A stretch of DNA of 64,000 nt, taken from positions 21,896,462 through 21,960,461 of the forward strand of contig OZ020517.1 in assembly GCA_963971425.1 (NCBI GenBank), given 5' to 3'. The position numbers and the translations under genes are program-made. This document shows, in pieces, positions 54,374 through 64,000 of the stretch. Position 1 is the first letter of the stretch, and each line of letters begins with the position of its first letter. Below the pieces are notes generated by a model. The model was not told the DNA's origin. It worked only from the letters and a program-made list of their open reading frames with translations, and did not search any database. The stretch comes from Bryoerythrophyllum caledonicum (lineage: Eukaryota; Streptophyta; Bryopsida; Pottiales; Pottiaceae).

Positions 54374-56878
54374 CCCCTAAACGTCTGGTGGGAACCGTAG
54401 TGCCAGCGACGTATGCAGTCGATACGGTGTTCACAAAGCGACCTACGTGAACTAGACAAGCAATCAGACCGTGCGGATTGAGAGAGGATCCTCGAGAGAT
54501 GGAAGCCTAAAGTTTTGGGCTCGATCCATCGTTTCTGAACCGCACAGTGATCGACTAGTGACTTCACGGCAGATCGTAGACCTCGACACCGAAGTACGCA
54601 GGGTGACCCGGTGAGGACGCAGGGTTCGATGACGTGTTTGCGTAGCTGGTTGTACCTTGCCACAACTGAGACGCAGGATGTGACACAGTGGAGCATGAGG
54701 GAACGGCCGGAGATGGCGGGACTCTGGGAATCTCCGAGAGCGGTAGCTTCTGCGCAATACTCTCTGCCCCACCTGGCAGTGCTGAATGCAGTGGATTCTC
54801 GCGGGAGGAGAGACTTGGCGGCAAAATCCCCACCGAGTCAGTCTACATGCGCAAGGAGGACTCAGCCAAGGATACTTTTGATACATTGCAAAATTGTATG
54901 TTATGTGTATTACAATCAATCGCAGTTCACATCTTTTCCACCTTGCACTCAAAAGGTATCACTGATCTATCTGAATTCAAAATATAATCCAGTGTTGCTG
55001 AAACTGAACCTGGAGGCTACACACTCAACCACCACAATCCTCTCAGTTGTTGCTGACCTCATGCGCAGCTCATAAACCCCTCAAAAAACATGAAAAAACA
55101 ACGATCTCTTTTGAAGATGAACTCGAAGCTTGAAGGCAGATGGATCCCTCTGTCCGGTAGAAGAACTCCAAAGGTGAACCACGCTACACCGAACTAACCG
55201 CCCTCCAAGTGCCTATCAATGACCACCGTACTTGTACCCCGCCCACCAAGGATTGAATGATTCCGAACCAGTTAAGCTCGACGGCGCCCTGCCAAGTACC
55301 CAGGCTGGGTGTGTACGGCCACGTAACACGCCCCGTCGCACATAAACTGCCCCGCACAACCACCACAAAACCCGCGAGTAACCTTTCTGCAGGCCACACA
55401 GGCACGGCAAGCTGAACAGTGGCCTTCAATCCGGTGGAATCCAGGGGGAGCCAGGCGACGGTGTCGTTCTCTCACGTGACCTCCGGGAAGGTACGGGCCA
55501 ATCAGGTGCATTGCAAGGGTGTAATGCCAGAACACCCTTGAGAAGATGGGCAACCCGGCGTTCTCACAGTCGGCACGGTAGAGCAGATATGAATTCAACA
55601 CCACAGAATCAAGTGTCCACAATAGCAGTCGATGCCACCACTTGTGCGTAGGCAGCTGAATAGTGTACTCCCCGCGTTGCTGGTCTACAACGTCGATCCC
55701 GTGCATGAAATCTTGATACTCCAACAAGATGGGGCTGGTGGGGAAATCCACACGGTCACGTCTTCCCGGAACTCACCGAGCGGCCATACACTTGGGGTCA
55801 CAAGGATTAGTTGCAGTGGACAGTAAGAAAACGGGCTTGGAATCGATCCAACACACAGCAGCAATTTTGCGTGACCTGTGCATTTTCACAACAACTGTGC
55901 CCCGGGGAGGCAACTGAGTCTTCGGAAAACCTGCTAGTGATGTAGGAAACCCACGGGATCCTTTCTTCACGGTGCCCGTTGCAAAGAACCCCCTCTGCAG
56001 CAAGGACATATGGAGCTTCACACCTGTGAAAAAATTGTCGGTGACGATCGTGTGTGCTCGGTGTTCGTATCCCTTCACAACTTGAAGAACCGCATCCTCT
56101 CCTACAAGGTCGCCCTCAACCACTCTATAGAGAGCAATCCCACAACTTGCCTTGCCAGAATGTGTGAGGCTCCACGATCCCTTGCCCACGAATATAACAA
56201 TTCTGCCTCGGGTTCTAATCCGGTTGGCGCAAGTGGAGGTACTCGCCCTGAAGACATCATGGTTGCACTACGAGGCACAACGTCGTAAACAACCCACTCG
56301 CAGATAACAAGCTCCAACTGCCTTCTCCCACTCGCCAGAATTATGAGCCAGGACAATGTGCACACAATTGAAGCCGCCAAATTTTACAAGACCACTCCGA
56401 CCACTACGTACATCGCCCCGCACAACCACCACAAATCATGAAATCCCTCTGTCCGGCATTCACCTCCACTCTCGCCACTCTCCTCCAACTGAACGCGATC
56501 ACTCTCAACGTTCATCACCCTAAACCCTAGGCTGCTAACGTTCGGCTTTGGCGCCAAGGGACAAATCGCCAACTCCCGCCTTTCGCAGATTCCGCCCTCC
56601 CGCGCCGGCCGTGTACACCCTGGCAACCCTTTGACCCGATGAACTTCCGGGCCCCTTTTCATGTACAGTGCTCTGCGATCCGTAGCTGCTTGGATATACA
56701 AAAGGCTGCAGCAGACAGCTCACTTGTCCAAATCGGGTGCTCTGTATATCATTAGAAAGCTTACCTTTCAAATACCATTTCCCTTTTGAACCTTGCAGCC
56801 TCCAGATCAGTGCAAGTCCCCCAAATACGCAGAAAACAGGTTGTATTTGCCACAGTGGCTGTTTCAGACGTTTAGGGG
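54374..56878 (-). mobile_element. piggyBac transposon relic with intact ends
   Basis: Perfect 14-bp inverted repeats CCCCTAAACGTCTG (54,374-54,387) and CAGACGTTTAGGGG (56,865-56,878), flanked by TTAA on both sides (54,370-54,373 and 56,879-56,882). TTAA targets are diagnostic of piggyBac. A degraded transposase lies inside on the minus strand. A block GCCCCGCACAACCACCACAA occurs at about 55,352 and 56,412, so part of the interior is duplicated. Confidence 0.92.
55272..56290 (-). pseudogene. piggyBac transposase fragment with Cys-rich C-terminus
   Basis: First frame (56,189-55,773): ASCGIALYRVVEGDLVGEDA, HTIVTDNFFTGVKLHMSLL (a catalytic Asp) and GFFATGTVKKGSRGFPTSL. After a frameshift near 55,760, the second frame (to 55,272) reads DFMHGIDVVDQQRGEYTIQL (last catalytic Asp), HKWWHRLLLWTLDSVVLNSY and the Cys-rich end CSACRACVACRK then GFCGGCAGQFMC. 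The N-terminal third with the first catalytic Asp was not found, so the protein is incomplete. Family function: precise cut-and-paste transposition at TTAA. Confidence 0.85.
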
Positions 56879-57148
56879 TTAACTTGATGTTAGTACAACA
56901 TGAATGCTTGCATAGACATCAAATGCAAACATGCCATCACAACAAAGAATTTTTCTTACTTGCAACTACAAAATGGATCCTTGGGTTCTAAGAATCATAG
57001 TGGATTTGAGTCCTAAAGTGTTTGTAGCAGAATTGAGTGTTGGTGGAGGTCGAAATTGTTGGGCTTGTGGTCTGTGCATTTATGTGTACATTGTGCAAGT
57101 TGTGGTTGTCTTTGCATGTTTGTTGTGCAATATTTCCATTTAAGGGAG

Positions 57149-58533
57149 ATGAAGACAAGGACTTTGAACAAGGAAGAAAGAGAGATCATCGTAGGAATGC
57201 GGAGTGCCGGAATGTCAACTTATTGTATTGCAAAGGAGTTGGAAACGAGTGAGTCAAGAGTCTTCATTGTCTTGAAGAACTATTGTGAGCGTGGTACATT
57301 GGTAGCGCGTAATCCCAGTGGAAGGGCTCAAAAGCTTTCAATTTGTGATAAGAGGGACCTTGCGCGCATTTTCACCCGAAATTGTCATCTATCTCTTGAA
57401 GGTATGATTGAGCAAATGAGGGTCAAGGTTTGCAAGCGCACATTGTTTACAATATCAAGACATTGGGTTTTGGCAATCGAGTTGCTACAAGGAGGCCATT
57501 TTTGAGCCGGAAACACGAAGCAGATAGAGTAGCATTTGCTAAGGCAGACAAGAGATGGACCGTATCAAATTGGCGCAATGTTATATGAACAGACGAGTCC
57601 TCGTTTGAAATTGGAAAGAGGTCCCAACAAGTCAAGGTTTGGCGTTGAGCATAGGAATGCTACTCATTGGATTGCATAGCCCCTACATTTAAGTCGGGCC
57701 GCACTTCCATCTTGATTTGGGGCGCCTTTAGTGGCTTTGATAAGTGCCCTATTGTTGTAATGGGTGAAAGTACACTAAGGTGGTATATTTATAGTGCTAC
57801 AAACGATTTTGGAAAGAGTCACAAACCTTCTATTGCTGCATAGTACCAATTTTGGGACCGATCTTGAAATTCTATTGATGGAATGTGATAATTGCCTTGA
57901 TTAAAAGTACGGGAACCCTAATAATGTTCAGTTCTAACTTTCGATTTGGCAAATGTAGGTATATCTTTCATTAGTACATACTTGTCACAAATATATGAAA
58001 TTTATCAAATATACTTATTATGAGAGTTCTAGAAAGTCAAATATTCAAAAAAATCGGGAGACATTCACGCTTCATTGTGTTCATACATTAGAGTTATTTG
58101 TAAAGGGAACCAGTCTTTTGTCCTCCTTTTTTCATGGAAATGAAAATCTAATCTATATTTGAGTGTAACCGCAAAATAATCTTGTGAAATAAATTCAGGA
58201 TTTGAGGGTTATATGGAGGTGTCCACAAATGGCACAAATGGCATAAATCTCCCCAAAACAAGTGGCTTTTATTTCCTACATGATAAGCGTGAGAATCTTA
58301 TGCTTATGGAAGACGGCGCCCTAGTGCATCGTAGTAAATATGCCAAGAGCTAGAGAGTGGCGCATGGGCTCTGTACAAAATGGTTGATACCACAAAACCA
58401 AGAAGAATTTATCGGATCCATTGAACGGGCATGGGAAGACATCTCTGAGGAAACAATTGAGATCCTCATTGCTAGCATGCCTAAACGTATGAGGGTTGTA
58501 ATTGATGCTAAAGGTGGTAGCATAGGATGGTAG
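57149..58533 (+). pseudogene. Tc1/mariner transposase relic
   Basis: The N-terminal helix-turn-helix region reads TLNKEEREIIVGMRSAGMST, then YCIAKELETSESRVF and NPSGRAQKLS. The catalytic part begins after a frame break: RKHEADRVAFAKADKRWTVS, then TDESSFEIGKRSQQVKVW (first Asp, with the preceding Trp codon now TGA), RTSILIWGAFSGFDKCPIV. The middle (about 57,790-58,200) is replaced by non-coding AT-rich DNA. It resumes SGFYFLHDK, LMLMEDGALVHRSKY (second Asp). The block with the third acidic residue (PDLNPIEN) is deleted. It ends ASMPKRMRVVIDAKGGS. Terminal repeats were not located. Confidence 0.85.
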
Positions 58534-58737
58534 GTAGTGTATTCTAAGATACTTTACTGTTGTATGGTTTTGCAAGTTTGTTGTAAAATTTTCTTCTTGC
58601 AATAAAGTAAACTTCATCACCTCTCCAATGCAATTTTCCATCCATGATATGGCCCAAAACCAAATCTGTAATGCCAAGTCCAAATTACATCTCCATGTCT
58701 GATTTTTGCCCTTGTGATACAATAAACGTAACTCATT

Positions 58738-60062
58738 TGTTGGGTACGGTACAATACAGTACCCTGCAACAAAGATATGGACAACATTTCCACACTAAAG
58801 TGCTATCAACTTTGACACCCTCCTCAGGGCTAAAAATTTGTCAATATACCATGAAAGTTTTGGCACAAGATCACTTTTATGTTGAAAACATGTGTGCCAA
58901 ATTTCAAGTTAAGAAGATGAATATACAAAAAGATATTCAAAATCTACCAAGATGTGTAGTTGTGAGCCATTCACAGCTGCCAACTTTGACACCCTTCCTA
59001 GGGCTAATTTTTTTAATTTACTGCAAAGTGTTTGGCACAAGATTATCTCTATGTTTATAACAAGTGTGCCAAATTCCAAGGCCAATATGGTGAATACAAA
59101 ACATGATATTCAAAATTGTTTCTCATAGCTACATATGTTGGTGGATTTTGAAGATGGTTTTATGTATTCATCTTTTGGTCTTGAACTTTGGCACACATGT
59201 TATCAACATAAAGGTGATCTTGTGCAAAAATTTCATGGTCAATTAACAATTTTTGAGACCTAGGGAGGGTGCCAAAGTTGGCAATAGTGAAATGGTTTCC
59301 TTGATTGTTTCTCAGAACTACACATGTTGGTAGATTTAGATTTTTTTCTTTTCTTTTGTGGATCTTTTGGACTTGAAATTAAGCACACGTATAATCAACA
59401 TAGAGATGGTTGCATGACCAAAATCTCATGGGAAAAAAAAAAAAAAAAAATCCTTGAGAGGGTGACAAAGTTGGCAGCAGTGAAATGTTTCTCACAACTA
59501 TACATGTTGGTAGATTTCAAAAATATTTTGATGTGTAGATATTTGGCCTTCAAATTTGGTGCACATGTGATCAACATAGAGATAGTCTCATGTCAAAAAT
59601 TTCATGGGCAAAATCAAAAAATTCAATTCTTGGGAGTGTGTCAAAGTTGGCCAGGAGTGAAATGTTTCTCACAACTACACATGTTGCTAGATTTTGAATT
59701 ATATTTATTTGTGTGGTTCTTTTGGACTTGAAACTTTACACACATGTAATCAACATAGAGATGGTCTCATGCTAAAAATTCCATGGGCAAAAATAATCTT
59801 TCAATCCTTGGGAACGTGTCAAAGTTGGCAACTGTGAAACTTTTTTCATAGCTACACATGTTGGCAAATTTTGAATATCTTTTTATTTATTCAGCTTTTG
59901 GTCTTGAAATTTGGCACACATGTTTTCAACATAAAAATGATCTTGTGCTAAAATTTCATGGTAAATCAACAATTTTTCAACCATTGGAAGGGTGTCAAAG
60001 TTGGCAGCACTGTAGCGTGGAAACGTAGTGTTCATACCTTTGTTGCCGGGTACTGTACTGAA
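58738..60062. repeat. Fold-back element made of about 185-bp tandem repeats
   Basis: Five direct units run about 59,110-60,010, each with the order ACACATGTTGGTAGATTTT, GGACTTGAAATTTGGCACAC, ATGTNATCAACATAGAGATG and GTGTCAAAGTTGGCAGCAGT. About two units in opposite orientation fill 58,780-59,060. The outer ends pair imperfectly (AATACAGTACCCTGCAACAA / TTGTTGCCGGGTACTGTACT). No coding. Best described as a fold-back (MITE-like) element with internal satellite; target duplication not resolved. Confidence 0.75.
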
Positions 60063-60069
60063 CCCCTGA

Positions 60070-61825
60070 TGAGAATTTGCGTGTACTGACAATAACCATG
60101 CATATTTCTTATCCAGATGGTAGGATCCACATTCACAAACTTTGATGGACACATTTTTCAACATCCATGTGTTTCCAAATCTTCAAATGTTTCAGTTCTC
60201 AATTTTTAATGGAGAATAACATCTGTAATAGTCATGCATTTCACATGGCTAGCTTCGTGGCCTAACTTAACTTCAAATTTAGAATTTCATGGGGGAGAAT
60301 TACAAGAGAAAGCAATTGGTCATGCAGACTGTATTGTGTTGAATTGACTGATTCATCATGGGACACATTGCCTAGGAATGGCGTTGAACAAACAAAGAGG
60401 ATTGTACAAGTAAAAGTGTGTTTGGTACCCACAAGTGGTACCTCAAGTGTACTCATAGTGTACAGCACCAATCTAAAAAGAATCACCTGTCTCTCCCAAC
60501 GTCGCACACGTTGAAATGAGCAACAATAATATCTCTTTCATATTTGTGCTTTTTTTTTTGTTTGGTGGATTGATTTGATTTTATATTCAAACATGCCACA
60601 CATTTTGTCCATTTTGATCATTTGTCATCCATGTACATATATTCCTTGATGAAAGTCGACAATAGAAAAAATAAAATCGGATATAAACTAGAGTTGAAAA
60701 TAGGATTTTCAAAATTCAAGAAAGCCATTTGACTCCATGTAGTGAGAAAATAAAGGGATTTGTTTCCAATTGTTGGTTGCAAATGGAGCAAGTTTGTTTT
60801 CCATGTGGTGCTCCATCTTTAGACAATAGTGGAAATCACTACCAAGAAATGTAGGGATTTTTGTACTTTTGTTACATGTATTTCTAAATGTAGTTAATAA
60901 GTATAAACCAATGTCGTTCTCAATGGGAAAAGGGCAATTCCCCCTGCTTTCATGTCCCGGCCTGAGTCTTTTCTATACGCAAGACCATGTCCCAACGCAA
61001 GACCATATCCGGGTTATGGACCTAGCTATCAGCCACTCCATGTGTATCTAACCGTTATGTTTTATATTGAGAGATTTGTAACAAAGAGTAATAGTGTATC
61101 TCACTATTGTGGATTCTTTTTAGGAAGGCCTCTCCACCTTTTTGTATACAATTGGTATAATAGTTTGAAAAGGTGAGGGACTACTTGGATGAGGAATAGG
61201 AATTTCATTGTGAGTTGTAAAATATAAGGCACAAATACCTTTTCTAAAATTTGGACTTAATGTTGGTTTACAATAGTTTTTTTAAAGATTTACAGGTGAA
61301 AAGTGGATATATCCCACTTTTCATTTGAATATGCCACTTCTTTCTTCTTGCCATTCTTGACGATTTTCATCCTCGTGTGTTTATTTTTGGATGAAAGAGA
61401 GGTATAGAAGAAAAAATATGATAAAATAGTGCCAAAATAGTGCCAAACTAGGACTATCACAAGGGAGAAAAAAAGCCAAGTCTACATTGCCAAAAAAAAA
61501 TTGCTGATGTAAGGTGAAATCATATGTAGTTTGGTAGTAGGGGCATCACTTATATAATGAATATCCAGTGTTTAGAAAAACAAGATTTGATTCTCTTAAT
61601 ACTACTTTACGTGTTTTTAGTTATCTTCAATAAACACACGACAAATATCCATAAATGATTTAGAAATTTTATTCAAAATTTGATTTTAGTGAATAATAAT
61701 TGGATGTACTGTACATCTACATAATGCAAAGCTCTCAGCACCCGCATGAATGCAACCTCCAAAGAAAAAACAAACACAAAATATCATTTAAAAAAAAAAC
61801 ATATCTATGAAAAGAAGAACCATGG
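60070..61825. other. AT-rich spacer, no gene seen
   Basis: Short open frames only. A small hairpin AAGTGGATATATCCCACTTT lies near 61,299. Nothing else supported. Confidence 0.5.
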
Positions 61826-61876
61826 TCTTTGAAGGAGGCTGGCATGAATAAAGTATATGTTCATTCCACCTCTATG
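61826..61876 (-). repeat. Orphan LINE 3'-end fragment
   Basis: The minus strand reads GTGGAATGAACATATACTTT, ATTCATGCCAGCCTCCTTC, matching the last 50 bases of the LINE-A/B 3' UTR up to the terminal stem, followed by TTCTTCTTTTC. An extremely 5'-truncated insertion of the same LINE family, or of a SINE sharing its tail. Confidence 0.5.
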
Positions 61877-61879
61877 TTC

Positions 61880-62640
61880 ATGTAGAGGTGTCTATGTTCA
61901 CATGGCATAAATCATATTCATGATTCAATAAAGTCAGTTATTCTTGTGTAGGTACTCTCACTTAGTACAGAATGCAGTGAGTTTTTCTCACTTCTAGCTC
62001 AATGGTGTAGTTCTTTTATCACTCAGTGAGCATGTAAAAAAAAAAATCAAAAAAATCAAAAATTATATTTTTGATGATTAATTTGATATTTCAAAGTCTT
62101 TTGAATTCAATTTATTTTTTTGAATCCATAACTTCATCTATTTCTAACTCACATGTAGGTTTTTTTTTGGTTTGGTGAGTGACAAGGGTGCTAAGGAGGA
62201 GGTACCCATACCCGACAAGTTAAGGCTATTGGCACAGTATCAGTAAGATTACAAGTTGGGAGAAATTTTTTGAAGGAAGGGAAATAAGGTTCATGAAGAC
62301 TGAGCATTTTTTGAATTTTTTTTTAGCAAAATTGGAATTACTACAAATTTTTAAGGTGAAAAGTTGGTCCGAATGGGTAACCAACATATAGCTTCACCAA
62401 TAACCAATAACATGAAGAGCAATTCTGGAACACAAGTCCACTAATACCCGTGATAGGAGATCATTAATTTCAGCTAAACCTACTCCCTGGAAATTGAAAA
62501 GAAGGGAACTAAAAACCTCTAAGCAGGAACCTTCATGCGAGCAAGGAGTGGCTCACAGCCTGTGCAGAGATAAACAAAAGGCCATGACCGCATGGACCGC
62601 ATGTCGTGCTGTACCACCCCAATTTTGGCTTGCATCACTC
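61880..62640. other. AT-rich spacer, no gene seen
   Basis: No conserved frame. The composition turns GC-rich at about 62,600 where the pogo-like element begins. Confidence 0.45.
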
Positions 62641-62713
62641 CGACTTCCAACCTGGCCGGCCTGTTCAAGGTGAGGCACCCAAGCCCGCGCTTTTCCTCCA
62701 ACGGCCCTCTGAC

Positions 62714-64000
62714 TCACTCTCGCTCTCCCGCTCGCTGCTCTCGCGCCTGGAGCTCTGAGACTGATGGTGATCCCCATTGTGGCACACGAAATGTAGGGTG
62801 GAAATTTTGCACAGGGGTTGGCTGTAGAATTGGTTGTGATGGGTGGGTTGGCATCGTCGATATCATTGGGCCACCAAATTGGTTGTGCAGGAGGCGTGCG
62901 TCCATGTAGAATTGTTGATGCATCTAGGGCGATGGTGGTGTAAAGGTCGCAAACTGATTGGGGATTCCACCTGGAGCGAAGGTGAAGTCCCTGCGCCACG
63001 GCTCCGACGCATGGCCGCTCTCCTCCCCAGCGCTCCCGCTTGTGTGCGCTTCCTCCGAGCTCCCGACTTGCTGGCCCTGTGCTGTCGCCGTTGCCCTCCC
63101 GCCGCGACGACGCGGGCCGACTCGCTCTGCAGCCAGCCTGGCTTTCTCTGCAGCTTTCATGGCGCGCGTCGCTGCGACCTGAGCAACGCGCTCAGTTCGC
63201 ATGCGCAGCGCCAGTTCCTTCTTGGCGTTTCTCTGCTCGCGCGCTGCAGCTGTTTCCAGCGCCCTCGCCTCCTTCTCGAGCGCCTTCCTACGCTTCGCGG
63301 CCTCTTTCTCCTCACGTACCCTCTCTTTCTCTTGTGCTGCTAAATCTTTTGCCTCTTTTTGTCTTTCAACTGCCGCTGCATACTCATCCGAGGTCAATAT
63401 CTTGGACTGTGTGAAATCCAGGATGGGATCGCGCCTTCGGGGATTTGCACGGGCAGCAATGGTGGGCAACGTCAGGAATCGAGTGATCGACTCGGGCTCC
63501 CCCTCATCGAGCTCCAGCCTCGCCAATTCGTTGGCGACTTCTTTGTCAGTGTGATCCGGCGCCACAAAAAAATGTGCCGCAGTTGAGTCGGGGACTTCGT
63601 CGAACTCTGCCTCCATCGACTGGGAGCTCGCAGCCTCTAACGGTACGTCGAAGTCTCCCGTCCTTTGCGGCCCTGACTGTGGTTGCTCCGTAGGACCTCC
63701 GCCCTCTGCCGTTTTCTCTCCGACTTGTGCAGTACCTGTCTCGTAGAATATTTCTGACGGTGTGAGATGTCTGTTCATGGCTGCAGGGTTGATGGGACAT
63801 ATACCTGTGCCGCGGAAGCCGCTCAGAATGTTGCTCGAGGTGAGAGCTTTTCGCAACCCCAGAGAAACCCACTGCGCTAGAGTAGTCTTGTTTGCTGGTT
63901 GAGACATGTTTCGAGATGTCCAATAATCTCGGTAGGCTCTGAAATGTAGCTTGAATGGCTTGAAGATACTAACGTCAAGTGGCTGCATGGCGTGCGATGT
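62714..64000 (-). pseudogene. Pogo/Jerky-like DDE transposase, C-terminal part (partial)
   Basis: Open at the right edge (SHAMQPLDVSIFKPFKLHF). The DDE_1 end is clear: QPLDVSIFKPF, YRDYWTSRNMSQ, KTTLAQWVSLGLRKALTSSN and GFRGTGICPINPAAMNR. After an acidic Glu/Pro region come DPILDFTQSKILTSDEYAAA and a long Ala/Glu/Lys/Arg helix (about 63,190-63,380) suited to coiled-coil formation, then Gly/Arg/Thr-rich RRRGGRATATAQ. A TAG at 62,924 interrupts the frame, which stays open to 62,714 with plausible protein (MHQQFYMDARLLHNQFGGP), so the stop may be a recent mutation. Catalytic Asp residues lie beyond the window. Confidence 0.85.

Noticed and set aside
54464-54952. 162-codon minus-strand ORF in the piggyBac element as transposase N-terminus
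   Set aside because: It lies downstream of the C-terminal part on the minus strand, in the wrong order, and shows no piggyBac residues.
62843-63554. Overlapping plus-strand ORFs opposite the pogo-like transposase
   Set aside because: The minus strand carries clear DDE_1 motifs; the plus frames are shadows in GC-rich DNA.

Overview
The window looks like repeat-dense nuclear DNA from a eukaryote, most likely a streptophyte (charophyte) green alga. The evidence is an intron-like minus-strand gene relic, telo-box-like TAGGGTT motifs, many MITEs, nested retrotransposons, and above all a Ty3/gypsy element with a cytosine-5 DNA methyltransferase inside its polyprotein, an arrangement I recall being reported from charophytes and dinoflagellates. 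The lineage is an inference. I see no intact host gene; nearly every recognisable coding region is a transposon relic.

Left part (1-15.2 kb): three nested, antisense copies of one LINE family. LINE-A (+) enters from the left edge and ends at about 11,229. It is split by LINE-B (-, 3711-7479) with a 13-bp target duplication. LINE-A itself interrupts LINE-C (-, 11,230-15,200), which also carries a 2.38-kb solo-LTR-like insertion with a 5-bp duplication. The family encodes a 2A-like peptide, AP endonuclease, reverse transcriptase, RNase H and a C-terminal Cys/His motif. Its 3' UTR ends in a stem-loop and a (TTC)n tail.

Middle (15.2-33.9 kb): a Russian-doll locus. A minus-strand, apparently multi-exon gene relic (15.2-16.25 and 32.4-33.9 kb) is split by copy A of an unclassified gag-like element. 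Copy A is split by a 12.5-kb hAT transposon (17,952-30,453; CAGGGTT termini, 8-bp duplication GCTTCTGG). The hAT contains copy B of the same gag-like family, a diverged antisense copy D, a protein-kinase C-terminal fragment, inverted GC-rich arrays at both ends, and a 200-base assembly gap.

Right part (36-64 kb): several MITEs with recognisable target duplications (TAA twice, TTAA, TTG, TA twice). Then comes the gypsy element (about 40.25-46.8 kb) with gag, protease, DNA methyltransferase, RT, RNase H, integrase and a PHD finger, essentially in one frame. This pairing of a chromatin 'writer' and 'reader' in one retroelement is the most interesting item. It is followed by AT-rich DNA, a piggyBac relic with perfect 14-bp inverted repeats and TTAA sites, a Tc1/mariner relic, a fold-back tandem array, and a pogo-like transposase running off the right edge.

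All domain calls were made by eye from translated motifs. Exact borders of the gypsy and gag-like elements were not resolved.
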